A stretch of 36,382 bases of DNA from Betaproteobacteria bacterium (lineage in GTDB: Bacteria > Pseudomonadota > Gammaproteobacteria > Burkholderiales > Burkholderiaceae). Both the position numbers and the translations under genes were made by a program. Positions 1-8,359 of the stretch are shown piece after piece. The first letter of the stretch is position 1, and every line of letters begins with the position of its first letter. The stretch lies in NCBI GenBank assembly GCA_009927445.1, contig RFMZ01000228.1:1-36382 (forward strand), written 5' to 3'. The notes beneath the pieces were generated by a model. That model saw only the letters and a program-made list of their open reading frames with translations. It was not told the DNA's origin and made no database searches.

Positions 1-351
1 ATCTAAAGGGTCATCGCCAGCCTTGTCTACGCCCTGCTTAATATCCGGACTTTGCTTATCGTACGCCACTAAAACAGCGCAACCCTTATGGTCAATACCA
101 TATTCTGTATTGTCGTAGCCAATCTCTCGCAGAGTATCCCGAGCTACCTTGATGTAATCCACATTAGCAGTCGTTGTAATTTCACCGGCAAGCACAACTA
201 AGCCAGTATTACATAGCGTCTCAGCAGCAACTCGAGCAGTCGGGTCTTGCGCCAATATGGCGTCTAAAATTGCATCGGAAATTTGATCCGACACTTTATC
301 AGGATGCCCCTCAGAAACGGATTCCGAGGTAAAAAAATAATCATTTGCCAT
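1..351 (-). CDS. metK: S-adenosylmethionine synthetase, N-terminal part (cut by window edge)
   Basis: MetK makes S-adenosylmethionine from methionine and ATP in the cytoplasm. Only the first 117 residues lie in the window; the frame is open to base 1, so the truncation is the window edge and not a mutation. The N-terminus [19 protein letters not shown] carries the family GHPDK motif at residues 15-19, followed by [10 protein letters not shown]. The ATG at 351 is preceded by AAGGA (complement of 359-363) with a 7-nt spacer, which fixes the start. The gene diverges from lpxL and is preceded by a structured leader resembling a SAM-II riboswitch, so feedback control by its own product is likely. 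Confidence 0.96.
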   Translation of the reverse strand, partial: MANDYFFTSESVSEGHPDKVSDQISDAILDAILAQDPTARVAAETLCNTGLVVLAGEITTTANVDYIKVARDTLREIGYDNTEYGIDHKGCAVLVAYDKQSPDIKQGVDKAGDDPLD

Positions 352-406
352 TCAAGTTTCCTTCAGTTAAAAGTTATGACAACACGTGCCAGTTAACTTG
401 AACGGC

Positions 407-459
407 GACGCTTTAGCAGAATTTATGAATCGCCCGGCAAGTTGTCTTAACTCGGCGAT
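407..459 (-). ncRNA. SAM-II-like riboswitch aptamer in the metK leader
   Basis: Read on the minus strand, this 53-nt segment shows the order of elements I know from SAM-II (metA motif). A P1 stem pairs AUCGCC (459-454) with GGCGAU (434-429). The P1 loop starts GAGUUAAG and contains UUGC (440-437). After P1 come AUAAAU and then GCUAAA (417-412). Pseudoknot pairing is possible between GAC (446-444) and GUC (409-407), and between the GC of UUGC and the GC of GCUAAA. Its length equals the roughly 52-nt class size and it sits directly upstream of metK. The alignment was made by eye; no covariance model was run. SAM-II is best known from alphaproteobacteria. Confidence 0.68.
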
Positions 460-464
460 ACTCA

Positions 465-493
465 AGTATATAACGATTTGAATCATTCATCAA
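465..493 (-). promoter_or_regulatory. sigma70-type promoter of metK
   Basis: On the minus strand a -35 TTGATG (493-488) and a -10 TATACT (470-465) are separated by exactly 17 bases. Transcription would start near 458, so the RNA begins almost at the first base pair of the riboswitch stem. This gives a leader of about 107 nt before the metK ATG. It is a sequence match only. Confidence 0.6.
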
Positions 494-533
494 TTCTTCG
501 TCTTTTGTCGAAAATTTGCATATCATATGGGTA

Positions 534-1388
534 ATGCGATGGATTATTCAAATTTTAGGCTTGCTCTCCCTCAAGCATCTCCAACAATTAGGAAGCCTAC
601 TTGGGCTAATGACCTTTTGGTTCTCGAGTAAAGATCGCCAGCTCATTAAAGATAATTTAGCCCAAGCACAAATCGCTTATGCCTTCAAAGCAAATCCGGT
701 AAAAATTGCCCAAGCCTCCGGTACCATGCTGGCTGAGAGCTTATGGATTTGGAATCATCCACAAGATTGTCTCAAGTTGACCGAGGTTCTAGATTGGCAG
801 GTTGTAGATCAAGCTATGGCAGAGGGTAAGGGACTCCTCATGCTCACCCCTCATCTTGGTGCATTTGAAATGATCCCAAGAGTTTTGGCAGAACATTTCT
901 GCGCAACAATCATTTATAAACCAGCTAAGCAAGCTTGGCTAAACCAAGTTATTGAAAAGGGCCGCTCCCATCCGCAAATGCATTTTGTTCCAGCAAACAT
1001 TCAAGGTGTAAGACAAGTTGCTAGAGCACTCCAAAGAGGCCAAGCAGTCGGCATACTGCCAGATCAAGTTCCAGGTGAGGGCGATGGTGTCTGGGTTCCC
1101 TTTTTTGGAAAACTCGCATATACAGCTGTATTACCAGCCAAATTAGCCACTAAAAATCAAGTCCCAACCATTATATTTTCTGCTACTCGAAAAAAAATTG
1201 GTCTTGGTTGGACCATCCGTGCAATGCGAATCAACAAACCATTTGATGCAGATCCAAGTATTGCGGCTGAAGAATTAAACCGCGCCATAGAAGAGGTTAT
1301 TTTAAAATGCCCTGAACAATATCTCTGGGGATATAACCGCTATAAACAACCCGCTGGAGCTCCTCCAGCTCCAAGCGTACAATCATGA
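534..1388 (+). CDS. lpxL: lipid A late acyltransferase (LpxL/HtrB family), first copy
   Basis: A 284-residue protein of the LpxL/LpxM (lysophospholipid acyltransferase) family, which adds a secondary acyl chain to Kdo2-lipid IVA at the inner membrane. The catalytic HX4(D/E) motif is HLGAFE, with H107 and E112. A hydrophobic N-terminal anchor (WIIQILGLLSL) and the downstream block GILPDQVPGEGDGVWVPFFG fit the family. The frame can be extended to a TTG at 516, but the ATG at 534 gives the usual N-terminus. It overlaps the next gene by four bases and leads the lpxL-lpxL-dapF operon. Which acyl position or chain length it handles cannot be read from the sequence. Confidence 0.9.
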   Translation: MRWIIQILGLLSLKHLQQLGSLLGLMTFWFSSKDRQLIKDNLAQAQIAYAFKANPVKIAQASGTMLAESLWIWNHPQDCLKLTEVLDWQVVDQAMAEGKGLLMLTPHLGAFEMIPRVLAEHFCATIIYKPAKQAWLNQVIEKGRSHPQMHFVPANIQGVRQVARALQRGQAVGILPDQVPGEGDGVWVPFFGKLAYTAVLPAKLATKNQVPTIIFSATRKKIGLGWTIRAMRINKPFDADPSIAAEELNRAIEEVILKCPEQYLWGYNRYKQPAGAPPAPSVQS

Positions 1389-2281
1389 AACTTATTTACC
1401 TAATCGGTAATTATTGTAGCCTTGGGCTTTTATACCTTCTCTCCGCGGCTCCCCTTCGCCTACTGCATCTGTTTGGCGACATCATCGGATATTTGATTTC
1501 GTATTTACCGATTGAACGTCAGCGAGTGACAAATATCAATTTACGACTTTGTTATGCGGAGTATTCCCCACTTGCCAGAAAAAAATTGGCGCGCAAACAC
1601 TGGCAATTATTTGCCAGAAGTACCCTAGAAAGAGCGTATCTTTGGCTCGGTTCAAAAGAACAAATTAAAGACTTCGTCCAGATAAAAAGTGCCATTAATC
1701 TGCTCGATGGAAAGCCTCGCTTATTTGTGAGCATGCACTTAATTGGTATCGAAGCTGGTCTGATTGCGATCTCGATTTATATGCAAGAATTAGGTCTCAA
1801 AGAACCAAATACTTTATATGTTCGAATGAAAAACTCTTTTTTTGATACCCGTATCAAAAAATGGCGTGAACGCTTTGGGTCAAAAATGGTTCTACGACAA
1901 CATAATTCGAGGGATTTGATTCGCCAAATACGCCGCCAACAAGTTGTGGTGATATCGCCGGATATGGATTTAGGTAAACAAGACTCCATTTTTGTTCCAT
2001 TTTTTGGTATTCCTACCTGTACAGTCACCTCCGTATCAAGACTCGCCCGCTTAAGCGGGGCAGAAGTATGCCCGATCGTAACAACCCTCAATCCTGATGG
2101 AGTAGGCTACACCTGTCACATTTATCAAGCCCTAGAACACTTTCCAACGGCCGATTTAATCGAAGATACGACTCGACTCAATCAATTCTTCGAAGCACAA
2201 ATCCGCCCAAGACCACAAGAGTATTATTGGGTTCATAAAAGATTTAAAAACCGTCCCGATGGACATCCTCGGTTTTATTAA
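1385..2281 (+). CDS. lipid A late acyltransferase (LpxL/HtrB family), second copy
   Basis: A 298-residue paralogue of the preceding acyltransferase, started by an ATGA overlap with it, so the two are probably translationally coupled. The catalytic HX4E is HLIGIE (H118, E123), and the block SPDMDLGKQDSIFVPFFG corresponds to the second conserved family region. The N-terminus is hydrophobic, consistent with inner-membrane attachment. Two tandem lpxL-type genes next to metK and dapF are usual in Burkholderiales and fit a hexa-acyl lipid A made by two successive acyl transfers. It could be the lpxM-like enzyme; the sequence alone does not decide. Confidence 0.88.
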   Translation: MKLIYLIGNYCSLGLLYLLSAAPLRLLHLFGDIIGYLISYLPIERQRVTNINLRLCYAEYSPLARKKLARKHWQLFARSTLERAYLWLGSKEQIKDFVQIKSAINLLDGKPRLFVSMHLIGIEAGLIAISIYMQELGLKEPNTLYVRMKNSFFDTRIKKWRERFGSKMVLRQHNSRDLIRQIRRQQVVVISPDMDLGKQDSIFVPFFGIPTCTVTSVSRLARLSGAEVCPIVTTLNPDGVGYTCHIYQALEHFPTADLIEDTTRLNQFFEAQIRPRPQEYYWVHKRFKNRPDGHPRFY

Positions 2282-2292
2282 AAAGGCTTTTA

Positions 2293-3180
2293 ATGATTTT
2301 GCAATTTACTAAAATGCATGGCTGTGGCAATGACTTTATTGTCATTGATGGTATCCATCAAGACTTAAGCCAAATTAGTACCGCCCAGTGGCAGTTTTTA
2401 GCAGACCGTCACTTTGGTATTGGAGCTGATCAGATTTTACTGGTAGAAAATTCTTCCCTCAAGGAGGTCGATTTTAAATACCGCATTATTAATCACGATG
2501 GTACTGAAGTCGAGCAGTGTGGGAATGGCTCGCGTTGTTTCGTGCGATTTGTGAGAGAAAAAGCCCTTTCTAATAAAAAACTCTTACGGGTAGAAGTGCG
2601 ACATGCCGTGCTAACACTCCAAGAGTTTGATAACGGCTTAGTAGAGGTCAATATGGGTAAGCCCATCTTGACCCATAATGAGATCCCTTTTGAACCGGGT
2701 CATTCGCCTCAAAAAACTAGTGGCCATATCAATCTTTACCAATTAATAGATTCACCTGTACCCGAAAAGACACCTATCTGGATCTCTACTTTGTCGATGG
2801 GCAATCCCCATGCAGTTATTATTGTGGACTCCTGCCAAGATACTCCGGTTTTGGAATATGGGCCAATAATTGAACATCATCCTGCCTTCATTAAACGCGT
2901 CAACGTGGGCTTTATGGAAATCCTTACGCGCCATGAAATCAACCTTCGGGTTTTTGAAAGGGGCTCAGGAGAAACCCTTTCCTGTGGGACAGGTGCTTGT
3001 GCGGCAGCGGTCAGTGGTATCTTGCAAAATCTTCTTGAATCTCCCGTGACGGTTAATACCCGTGGTGGAGTACTCAATATTTATTGGGACTTCATAAATC
3101 TAGGACAATCAGCTGAAGTATTTATGACGGGTCCTGCCAAAACTGTTTTCGATGGAAAAATTTCTTTACCAGAAATTTAA
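2293..3180 (+). CDS. dapF: diaminopimelate epimerase
   Basis: DapF converts LL- to meso-diaminopimelate for lysine and peptidoglycan synthesis, using two cysteines as base and acid. Both are present: C76 in the EQCGNGSRC block and C231 in LSCGTGACA. The N-terminus FTKMHGCGNDFIVID is typical. Length (295 aa) is slightly above the common 275, owing to a short insertion around residues 138-160. It follows the second acyltransferase by 11 bases and ends in a 4-base tail-to-tail overlap with pyrE, leaving no room for a terminator between them. Confidence 0.97.
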   Translation: MILQFTKMHGCGNDFIVIDGIHQDLSQISTAQWQFLADRHFGIGADQILLVENSSLKEVDFKYRIINHDGTEVEQCGNGSRCFVRFVREKALSNKKLLRVEVRHAVLTLQEFDNGLVEVNMGKPILTHNEIPFEPGHSPQKTSGHINLYQLIDSPVPEKTPIWISTLSMGNPHAVIIVDSCQDTPVLEYGPIIEHHPAFIKRVNVGFMEILTRHEINLRVFERGSGETLSCGTGACAAAVSGILQNLLESPVTVNTRGGVLNIYWDFINLGQSAEVFMTGPAKTVFDGKISLPEI

Positions 3181-3839
3181 GATACTCCATACTTTGCGCC
3201 ATATGCCTCTACCGCCGGTAGAAATGTTTGTAATGACGGGTCTGAACTGGCCTGTAAAAAACCTAATAAATCCTGCAAGTTTGCAATCGCTAAAACTGGA
3301 ATCCCAAACTCGTTTTGAACATCCTGCACAGCAGAGAATTTCCCAATTTGAACGGCATCCCCAGATCTCTCCATCCGATCTAGGGCAATCAAAACAGCAC
3401 AAGGCGTCGCTCCAGCGGCCGCAATCATTGCAACAGACTCCCGCACACTCGTACCCGCTGAAATAACATCATCAACAATGACTACCCGACCTTTTAGGGG
3501 CGCACCAACGATAATGCCACCCTCACCATGATCCTTTACCTCTTTACGATTGTAAGAAAAGGGCACGCTTTGACCCATTTGTGCCAAAGCAATGGCTGTC
3601 GTTGCCGCCAAAGTGATTCCCTTATATGCTGGCCCAAATAACATCTCAAAAGAAATTCCAGCATGGACTAATGCGCGAGCGTAAAATTGCCCTAAGGCTC
3701 GAAGCCGATCGCCGTCATTAAAATCCCCCGCATTAAAAAAATAGGGTGAAATGCGACCAGCCTTGGTCTTAAAAGAACCAAAAGATAAAACTTTTGATTC
3801 TAGGGCAAATTGAATAAATTCAGATGAATGAGATGTCAT
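3177..3839 (-). CDS. pyrE: orotate phosphoribosyltransferase
   Basis: PyrE joins orotate and PRPP to give OMP in pyrimidine synthesis. The PRPP-binding motif VVIVDDVISAGTS lies at residues 119-131, and the flexible catalytic loop YNRKEVKDHGEGG at 96-108. The start MTSHSSEFIQFALESKVL at 3839 matches the usual N-terminus. The frame stays open upstream to 3932, but that extension lies wholly inside the xth gene and has no family character. The start codon shares two bases with the start codon of xth on the other strand, and no ribosome-binding site is visible, so the upstream control region must lie inside xth. Confidence 0.95.
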   Translation of the reverse strand: MTSHSSEFIQFALESKVLSFGSFKTKAGRISPYFFNAGDFNDGDRLRALGQFYARALVHAGISFEMLFGPAYKGITLAATTAIALAQMGQSVPFSYNRKEVKDHGEGGIIVGAPLKGRVVIVDDVISAGTSVRESVAMIAAAGATPCAVLIALDRMERSGDAVQIGKFSAVQDVQNEFGIPVLAIANLQDLLGFLQASSDPSLQTFLPAVEAYGAKYGVS

Positions 3840-4626
3840 GTTAAGAATAATAACTGCGAATGTAAATGGTTTAAGATCTGCGGCAAAAAAGGGCTTTATA
3901 GAATGGTTACAAACTACCCATGCTGACCTCATTTGTTTACAAGAAATTAAAGCACAGTCAGCCGATTTATCTCCCGAATTATTAAATCCTTCAAACTATC
4001 AAGGGGCATTTCAATTTGCCCAGAAAAAAGGTTATAGCGGAACTGGTATCTATTCTAAGCATACTCCAGATGAGATTCAAATTGGTTTTGGAGAATTCGA
4101 GTTCGATCAAGAAGGGAGATATACCGCCCTGCGTTTTGGGAAACTTTGGATTATCAGCGCCTACTTCCCCTCCGGATCAAGCTCACCAGATCGTCAAGAG
4201 GCCAAATGGCGTTTTTTGAAAGTGTTCCTGCCACATCTTCAAGACCTTAAAAATGCCGGTATGGACGTACTCTTATGCGGTGATATGAATATTGCTCACC
4301 AAGAGATTGATCTAAAAAACTGGCAAGGTAATTTGAAGAATTCAGGCTTTCTTCCCGAAGAGAGAGCTTGGCTTACCCACTTATTTTCACAGGTGGGATT
4401 TTGTGATGTTTATCGAGCCCTAGAGCCTGGCGCCACTCAAACCTGCTACACCTGGTGGAGCCAGCGCGGGCAGGCATATAACAATAATGTTGGTTGGCGT
4501 ATTGATTATCAAATCGCTACCCCAGCAATTGCTCAATTAGCCAAAAAAGCAACTGTTTATAAAAATACGCGCTTCTCCGACCATGCTCCACTTATAGTTG
4601 ATTATGATTACTCACTCGGTAAATGA
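3838..4626 (+). CDS. xth: exodeoxyribonuclease III
   Basis: ExoIII is an AP endonuclease and 3'-5' exonuclease of base-excision repair (endonuclease/exonuclease/phosphatase fold). Visible motifs are the metal ligand E36 in CLQEIKAQ, GDMNIAHQEIDL, WRIDYQI, and the C-terminal SDHAPLIVDY with its catalytic aspartate and histidine. Length (262 aa) is normal. The first residues MLRIITANVNGLRSA fix the start at 3838, whose ATG interlocks with the pyrE start on the opposite strand. Its 3' end overlaps ampG tail-to-tail by 19 bases. Confidence 0.95.
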   Translation: MLRIITANVNGLRSAAKKGFIEWLQTTHADLICLQEIKAQSADLSPELLNPSNYQGAFQFAQKKGYSGTGIYSKHTPDEIQIGFGEFEFDQEGRYTALRFGKLWIISAYFPSGSSSPDRQEAKWRFLKVFLPHLQDLKNAGMDVLLCGDMNIAHQEIDLKNWQGNLKNSGFLPEERAWLTHLFSQVGFCDVYRALEPGATQTCYTWWSQRGQAYNNNVGWRIDYQIATPAIAQLAKKATVYKNTRFSDHAPLIVDYDYSLGK

Positions 4627-5978
4627 GCTGTTGCAAAGGCGTTATTTTCTGGCAGGCCTTGTCGACTGACAAACCAGACAAGAACTAATACTGGCAAACC
4701 AAGTAATGCCGTCATACTAAAAAACCATCCATAACCAAAATTGTCCACATAAAGTCCAGAAAAGCCCGCTAACCATTTGGGGATAAGTAACATCATCGAA
4801 CTAAAAAGTGCATATTGCGTGGCACTATAGGTGACATTGGTTAGAGACGATAAATAAGCAATAAAGGCGGCCGAAGCAATTCCTGAACTTAAATTATCCG
4901 CTGAAATAACAAAAATTAGCCCGTGTAAGTCATGGCCTCTGGTAGCTAACCAAGCAAATAATAAGTTACTGAGAGCTGATAAGACTGCACCGACCATGAG
5001 CATGCGTAAGACACCAAAGCGAACGGTAAGACCCCCACCAATAAATGCACCAACTAATGTCATCAACACACCATATAGTTTCGAAACAGTTGCTACTTCA
5101 TCTTTGGTATATCCCATATCTACGTAAAAGGGATTTGCCATAATCCCCATCACCACATCACTAATTCGGTAAACAGCAATGAGACTCAAAATTAAAATAG
5201 CGTGCCAACGATAACGCCTTATAAACTCCGCAAATGGCTCTACAAAAAACTCCTGAAACCAACGCTTCGGCCCTAATGATCGATGTAAAACCGCAAGCCG
5301 TTTTTCTGGTGAAAAAAATACGGTAATCACTCCGACAAACATAGACATTGCCATACACAAATATGCAAATTGCCAAGCCCTAGCCTCATATATCCCACTC
5401 ATCTCTAATTGCGAACGCGCAGCAATCCATAAGACGCCAGCACCAGCCCAAATCATTGCTAAACGATAGCCCGTTTGATAGGCCGCAGCCAAGATGCCTT
5501 GGTGATCAACTTCTGCAGATTCAATCCGGTACGCATCTAAGGCTATGTCTTGCGTGGCCGATCCAAAGGCCACGAATAAAGCACACCAAACCAAATAATT
5601 TAACTGGGCTATTGGATCAATCAAAGACATACCAATTAAGCCAGTAACGATCATTGCTTGTCCAAATAATAACCAAGCTCTTCTTCTACCAAAGTAGTTT
5701 GTGAAAAAGGGAATCGGCAGTCGATCGACTAATGGTGACCATAACCATTTAAAACCATAAATCAGGCCAATCCAAGACAGAAAGCCAATCGTACTTCGTT
5801 CTATACCCGCTTCACGTAACCAAAATCCTAAAGTGCCTAGTACGAGGAGTAAAGGCAAGCCAGCTGAAAAGCCTAAAAAAAACATGCGACATGTTCGAAT
5901 GTCCGTATAGGACTTAAAAATTTCGAGCCAAGTGCTTTTTTTAGCTTGGCTTGATGAGTTATGGCCAACTGGTGCCAT
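4608..5978 (-). CDS. ampG: AmpG-type muropeptide MFS permease
   Basis: A 456-residue major-facilitator protein with about 12 or more membrane segments. The N-terminal block LGFSAGLPLLLVLGTLGFWLREAG-like, followed by SWIGLIYGFKWLWSPLVDR (residue 70 region), is characteristic of AmpG, which imports anhydro-muropeptides for cell-wall recycling. Further support is FGSATQDIALDAYRIE around residue 140. It is the last gene of the argB-slmA-metX-metW-ampG run and starts 5 bases after metW. There is no beta-lactamase or ampR nearby, so recycling is the more likely role than resistance signalling. Confidence 0.88.
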   Translation of the reverse strand: MAPVGHNSSSQAKKSTWLEIFKSYTDIRTCRMFFLGFSAGLPLLLVLGTLGFWLREAGIERSTIGFLSWIGLIYGFKWLWSPLVDRLPIPFFTNYFGRRRAWLLFGQAMIVTGLIGMSLIDPIAQLNYLVWCALFVAFGSATQDIALDAYRIESAEVDHQGILAAAYQTGYRLAMIWAGAGVLWIAARSQLEMSGIYEARAWQFAYLCMAMSMFVGVITVFFSPEKRLAVLHRSLGPKRWFQEFFVEPFAEFIRRYRWHAILILSLIAVYRISDVVMGIMANPFYVDMGYTKDEVATVSKLYGVLMTLVGAFIGGGLTVRFGVLRMLMVGAVLSALSNLLFAWLATRGHDLHGLIFVISADNLSSGIASAAFIAYLSSLTNVTYSATQYALFSSMMLLIPKWLAGFSGLYVDNFGYGWFFSMTALLGLPVLVLVWFVSRQGLPENNAFATAHLPSE

Positions 5979-5983
5979 ATTCT

Positions 5984-6577
5984 TTAGGTGCGCCCAACTC
6001 GATAGATTGCTAGACTACCAAATAGATTAGCGCACCATTTAACTTCTTGACTGTCATGTAAAACTACACGGTCAAGTATCCGAATACCGATCTTACTTGC
6101 TAAAGACTCAAAGTCTTTAATCGTTAAAACTCTGACATTGGGGGTGTTGTACCAATCGTAAGGTAAGGATTTAGTCACAGGCATATGGCCCATAAAAACG
6201 GCCGCACGATGTGACCAGTGCGCAAAGTTTGGAAAAGAAACTACACATTCTTTACCAACCCGAACGACCTCTCGCAAAATAGCCTCAGTCTGATGAATCG
6301 TTTGCAATGTTTGAGAGAGAACCACGGTATCAAAACTTTGATCTTCAAAAAGTGCCAGCCCACCCTCCAAGTCCTGCTGAATCACATCTAAATCTTTGGC
6401 TACACAGGCTAAGACTTGCTCATCCGAGATTTCAACGCCATATGTTTTAACTTGTTTGGCACGGCGTATGTACTCTAAAAATACGCCGTCACCACACCCC
6501 AAGTCTAAAAGAGTTGAATTCGGCTTAACCCAATTTGCAATCGCAGAAAAATCAGCCCGAATAGCCTCAAAACTCAA
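5984..6577 (-). CDS. metW: methionine biosynthesis protein MetW (SAM-dependent methyltransferase fold)
   Basis: A 197-residue Rossmann-fold protein with the SAM-binding motif [15 protein letters not shown] at about residues 24-38 and the family block [36 protein letters not shown]. MetW always accompanies metX in betaproteobacteria and other groups and is needed for full homoserine acylation by MetX; its exact biochemistry is less settled. The ATG overlaps the metX stop by four bases. Full length and no lost motif. Confidence 0.93.
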   Translation of the reverse strand: MSFEAIRADFSAIANWVKPNSTLLDLGCGDGVFLEYIRRAKQVKTYGVEISDEQVLACVAKDLDVIQQDLEGGLALFEDQSFDTVVLSQTLQTIHQTEAILREVVRVGKECVVSFPNFAHWSHRAAVFMGHMPVTKSLPYDWYNTPNVRVLTIKDFESLASKIGIRILDRVVLHDSQEVKWCANLFGSLAIYRVGRT

Positions 6578-7707
6578 TTACATTCTCCTTGCATCTTGAC
6601 AAAATATGACTGGATTAGTGCATGGTACCTTGCATCATCTAGTAAAAATGCATCGTGCCCATGCGGCGCATCAATCTCTGCATAAGCTACGCGATGTTTA
6701 TTATCTAGTAATGCCTTCACAATTTCTCGACTTCGCTGGGGTGCAAAACGCCAATCGGTAGAAAAACTAATCACCAAAAAATTCGCTTGTATATGAGCAA
6801 AAGCCTTTGAAAGGTCATTCTCATAGTCCATCGCAGGGTCAAAGTAGTCCAGTGCTCTAGTTATCAGTAAATAGGTATTCGCGTCGAAATAATCTGCAAA
6901 TTTGTCACCTTGATAACGTAAATAGCTTTCTACTTCAAATTCCGTATCAAAACTAAATTGATAATCTTGCTTAGCACCTGTTGGTCGACGTAAGACGCGC
7001 CCAAATTTTTCGGCCATATCATCATTGGATAAATACGTAATATGACCAATCATCCTAGCTACCCGTAAACCACTTTTGGGGACAACAGCATGGGCATAAA
7101 AATTCCCTTGATGAAAATCTGGATCACTCATAATGGCATTACGAGCAATTTCGTTGAAGGCAATATTCTGCGCTGACAAATTCGCCGAAGAGGCAATCAC
7201 GATACAATGCCCAACGCGCTCAGGGAACATCATTCCCCAAGCGATTGCTTGCATCCCACCAAGACTGCCCCCCATAACTGCTGCAAATTTCTGTACCCCA
7301 AAGTAATCAGCCACATAGGATTGTGAAAGAACCCAGTCTTCTACAGTCAAAATCGGAAAACTAGCTCCATAAGGAATACCTGTTGCCGGATCGGGACTCA
7401 TGGGGCCCGTAGAGCCAAAACAAGATCCTAAATTATTAATTCCGATAACAAAAAAATGGTTTGTATCAACAGGCTTGCCAGGCCCAACCATGTTATCCCA
7501 CCAACCTGTCTGGCCACTATCGTTAACCCCGGCAACATGGTGCGAAGCATTTAAGGCATGACAAATTAATACGGCATTTGATTTTTTGGCATTGAGGGTT
7601 CCATATGTTTCAACTTTTAAAGTATAGGGACCAAAATGCGTGCCACTCTGTAAGGGCAGAGCTTTTGTAAATTCGAGTGAGTACAACTTGGTTTGCAAAC
7701 TGCTCAT
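6574..7707 (-). CDS. metX: homoserine O-acyltransferase (MetX family)
   Basis: An alpha/beta-hydrolase that activates homoserine for methionine synthesis by transfer of an acetyl or succinyl group. The nucleophile S148 sits in the GGSLGGMQ elbow, with the histidine of the triad in HGHDAFLLD near residue 350 and the aspartate in [20 protein letters not shown] is the usual oxyanion-region block. MetX proteins of proteobacteria include both acetyl- and succinyl-transferases, so the acyl donor is left open. Four-base overlaps on both sides (slmA and metW) show an operon. No riboswitch can fit directly upstream because the gene begins inside slmA. Confidence 0.94.
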   Translation of the reverse strand: MSSLQTKLYSLEFTKALPLQSGTHFGPYTLKVETYGTLNAKKSNAVLICHALNASHHVAGVNDSGQTGWWDNMVGPGKPVDTNHFFVIGINNLGSCFGSTGPMSPDPATGIPYGASFPILTVEDWVLSQSYVADYFGVQKFAAVMGGSLGGMQAIAWGMMFPERVGHCIVIASSANLSAQNIAFNEIARNAIMSDPDFHQGNFYAHAVVPKSGLRVARMIGHITYLSNDDMAEKFGRVLRRPTGAKQDYQFSFDTEFEVESYLRYQGDKFADYFDANTYLLITRALDYFDPAMDYENDLSKAFAHIQANFLVISFSTDWRFAPQRSREIVKALLDNKHRVAYAEIDAPHGHDAFLLDDARYHALIQSYFVKMQGECN

Positions 7708-8315
7708 GCAAAAAGAAGTACCTTCAAGGATGCTGGTGCGTTATCAAGCGGAGATTTGGTAAATCCACTTCGTGCAAAACGATGCCAACGACCTATAACA
7801 ACTGCCATAATTAAGGCTGAACGTTGACCTATATCTTCAGTCGCCCAATTGCTCTGGTGCTGTGTTTGCAAAATCCGAAAAGACTGTTTAAGTGAGGCTT
7901 CAACACGTTCTAAAACTTGGTTGATGCGTTCTTGCAACCTAGCGTCCTCTTGAAATAATGAGTCCCCTAACAAGACTCGCGTCATCCCTGGATTTTTTTC
8001 CGAAAAGGCTAAAAGCATCATAGCAATCTCATATATTTGCTTTTGCCCGTCATCCTCTTTAGCAATAATTTGATTAATTAAGCCAAAAATACTCTGCTCA
8101 ATGAAGGCAATCAAACCATCAAACATTTGCGCTTTACTCGCAAAATGTCGATATAAAGCCGCCTCTGAAACTTGAATTTTCGCAGCTAATGCAGCCGTGG
8201 TAACTCTTTCTCCTTGGGGGTTCTCAAGCATTTCAGCTAAGGCTTGCAGAATCTGCACACGCCTCTCCCCCTGGCTTTGGCCTCTTGCGCGCTGGAGCAG
8301 ATTGCTCACTTCCAA
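7704..8315 (-). CDS. slmA: nucleoid occlusion factor SlmA (TetR family), 5' end apparently frameshifted
   Basis: SlmA binds DNA sites over the nucleoid and blocks FtsZ assembly there. The TetR helix-turn-helix is intact: [31 protein letters not shown], followed by the FIEQSIF helix and a normal C-terminal domain. The readable frame begins only at a TTG (8315) with no ribosome-binding site. A better ATG lies at 8355, four bases after argB, in another frame; it encodes [14 protein letters not shown] and ends in ARKRPKPG, and it would join ERRVQILQ of this frame if the five-G run (complement of 8267-8271) had four. I take 8355 as the ancestral start, giving 216 residues. Sequencing error or real mutation cannot be told apart here. 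Confidence 0.87.
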   Translation of the reverse strand: MEVSNLLQRARGQSQGERRVQILQALAEMLENPQGERVTTAALAAKIQVSEAALYRHFASKAQMFDGLIAFIEQSIFGLINQIIAKEDDGQKQIYEIAMMLLAFSEKNPGMTRVLLGDSLFQEDARLQERINQVLERVEASLKQSFRILQTQHQSNWATEDIGQRSALIMAVVIGRWHRFARSGFTKSPLDNAPASLKVLLFA

Positions 8316-8359
8316 CTGGTAGAGGGTTGCTTGTTGAAGAGTTGTTTGAATTCATATAA

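Noticed and set aside
1777..2091. 104-codon minus-strand frame inside the second lpxL
   Set aside because: Shadow frame; the plus-strand protein has its catalytic motif and full family length over the same bases.
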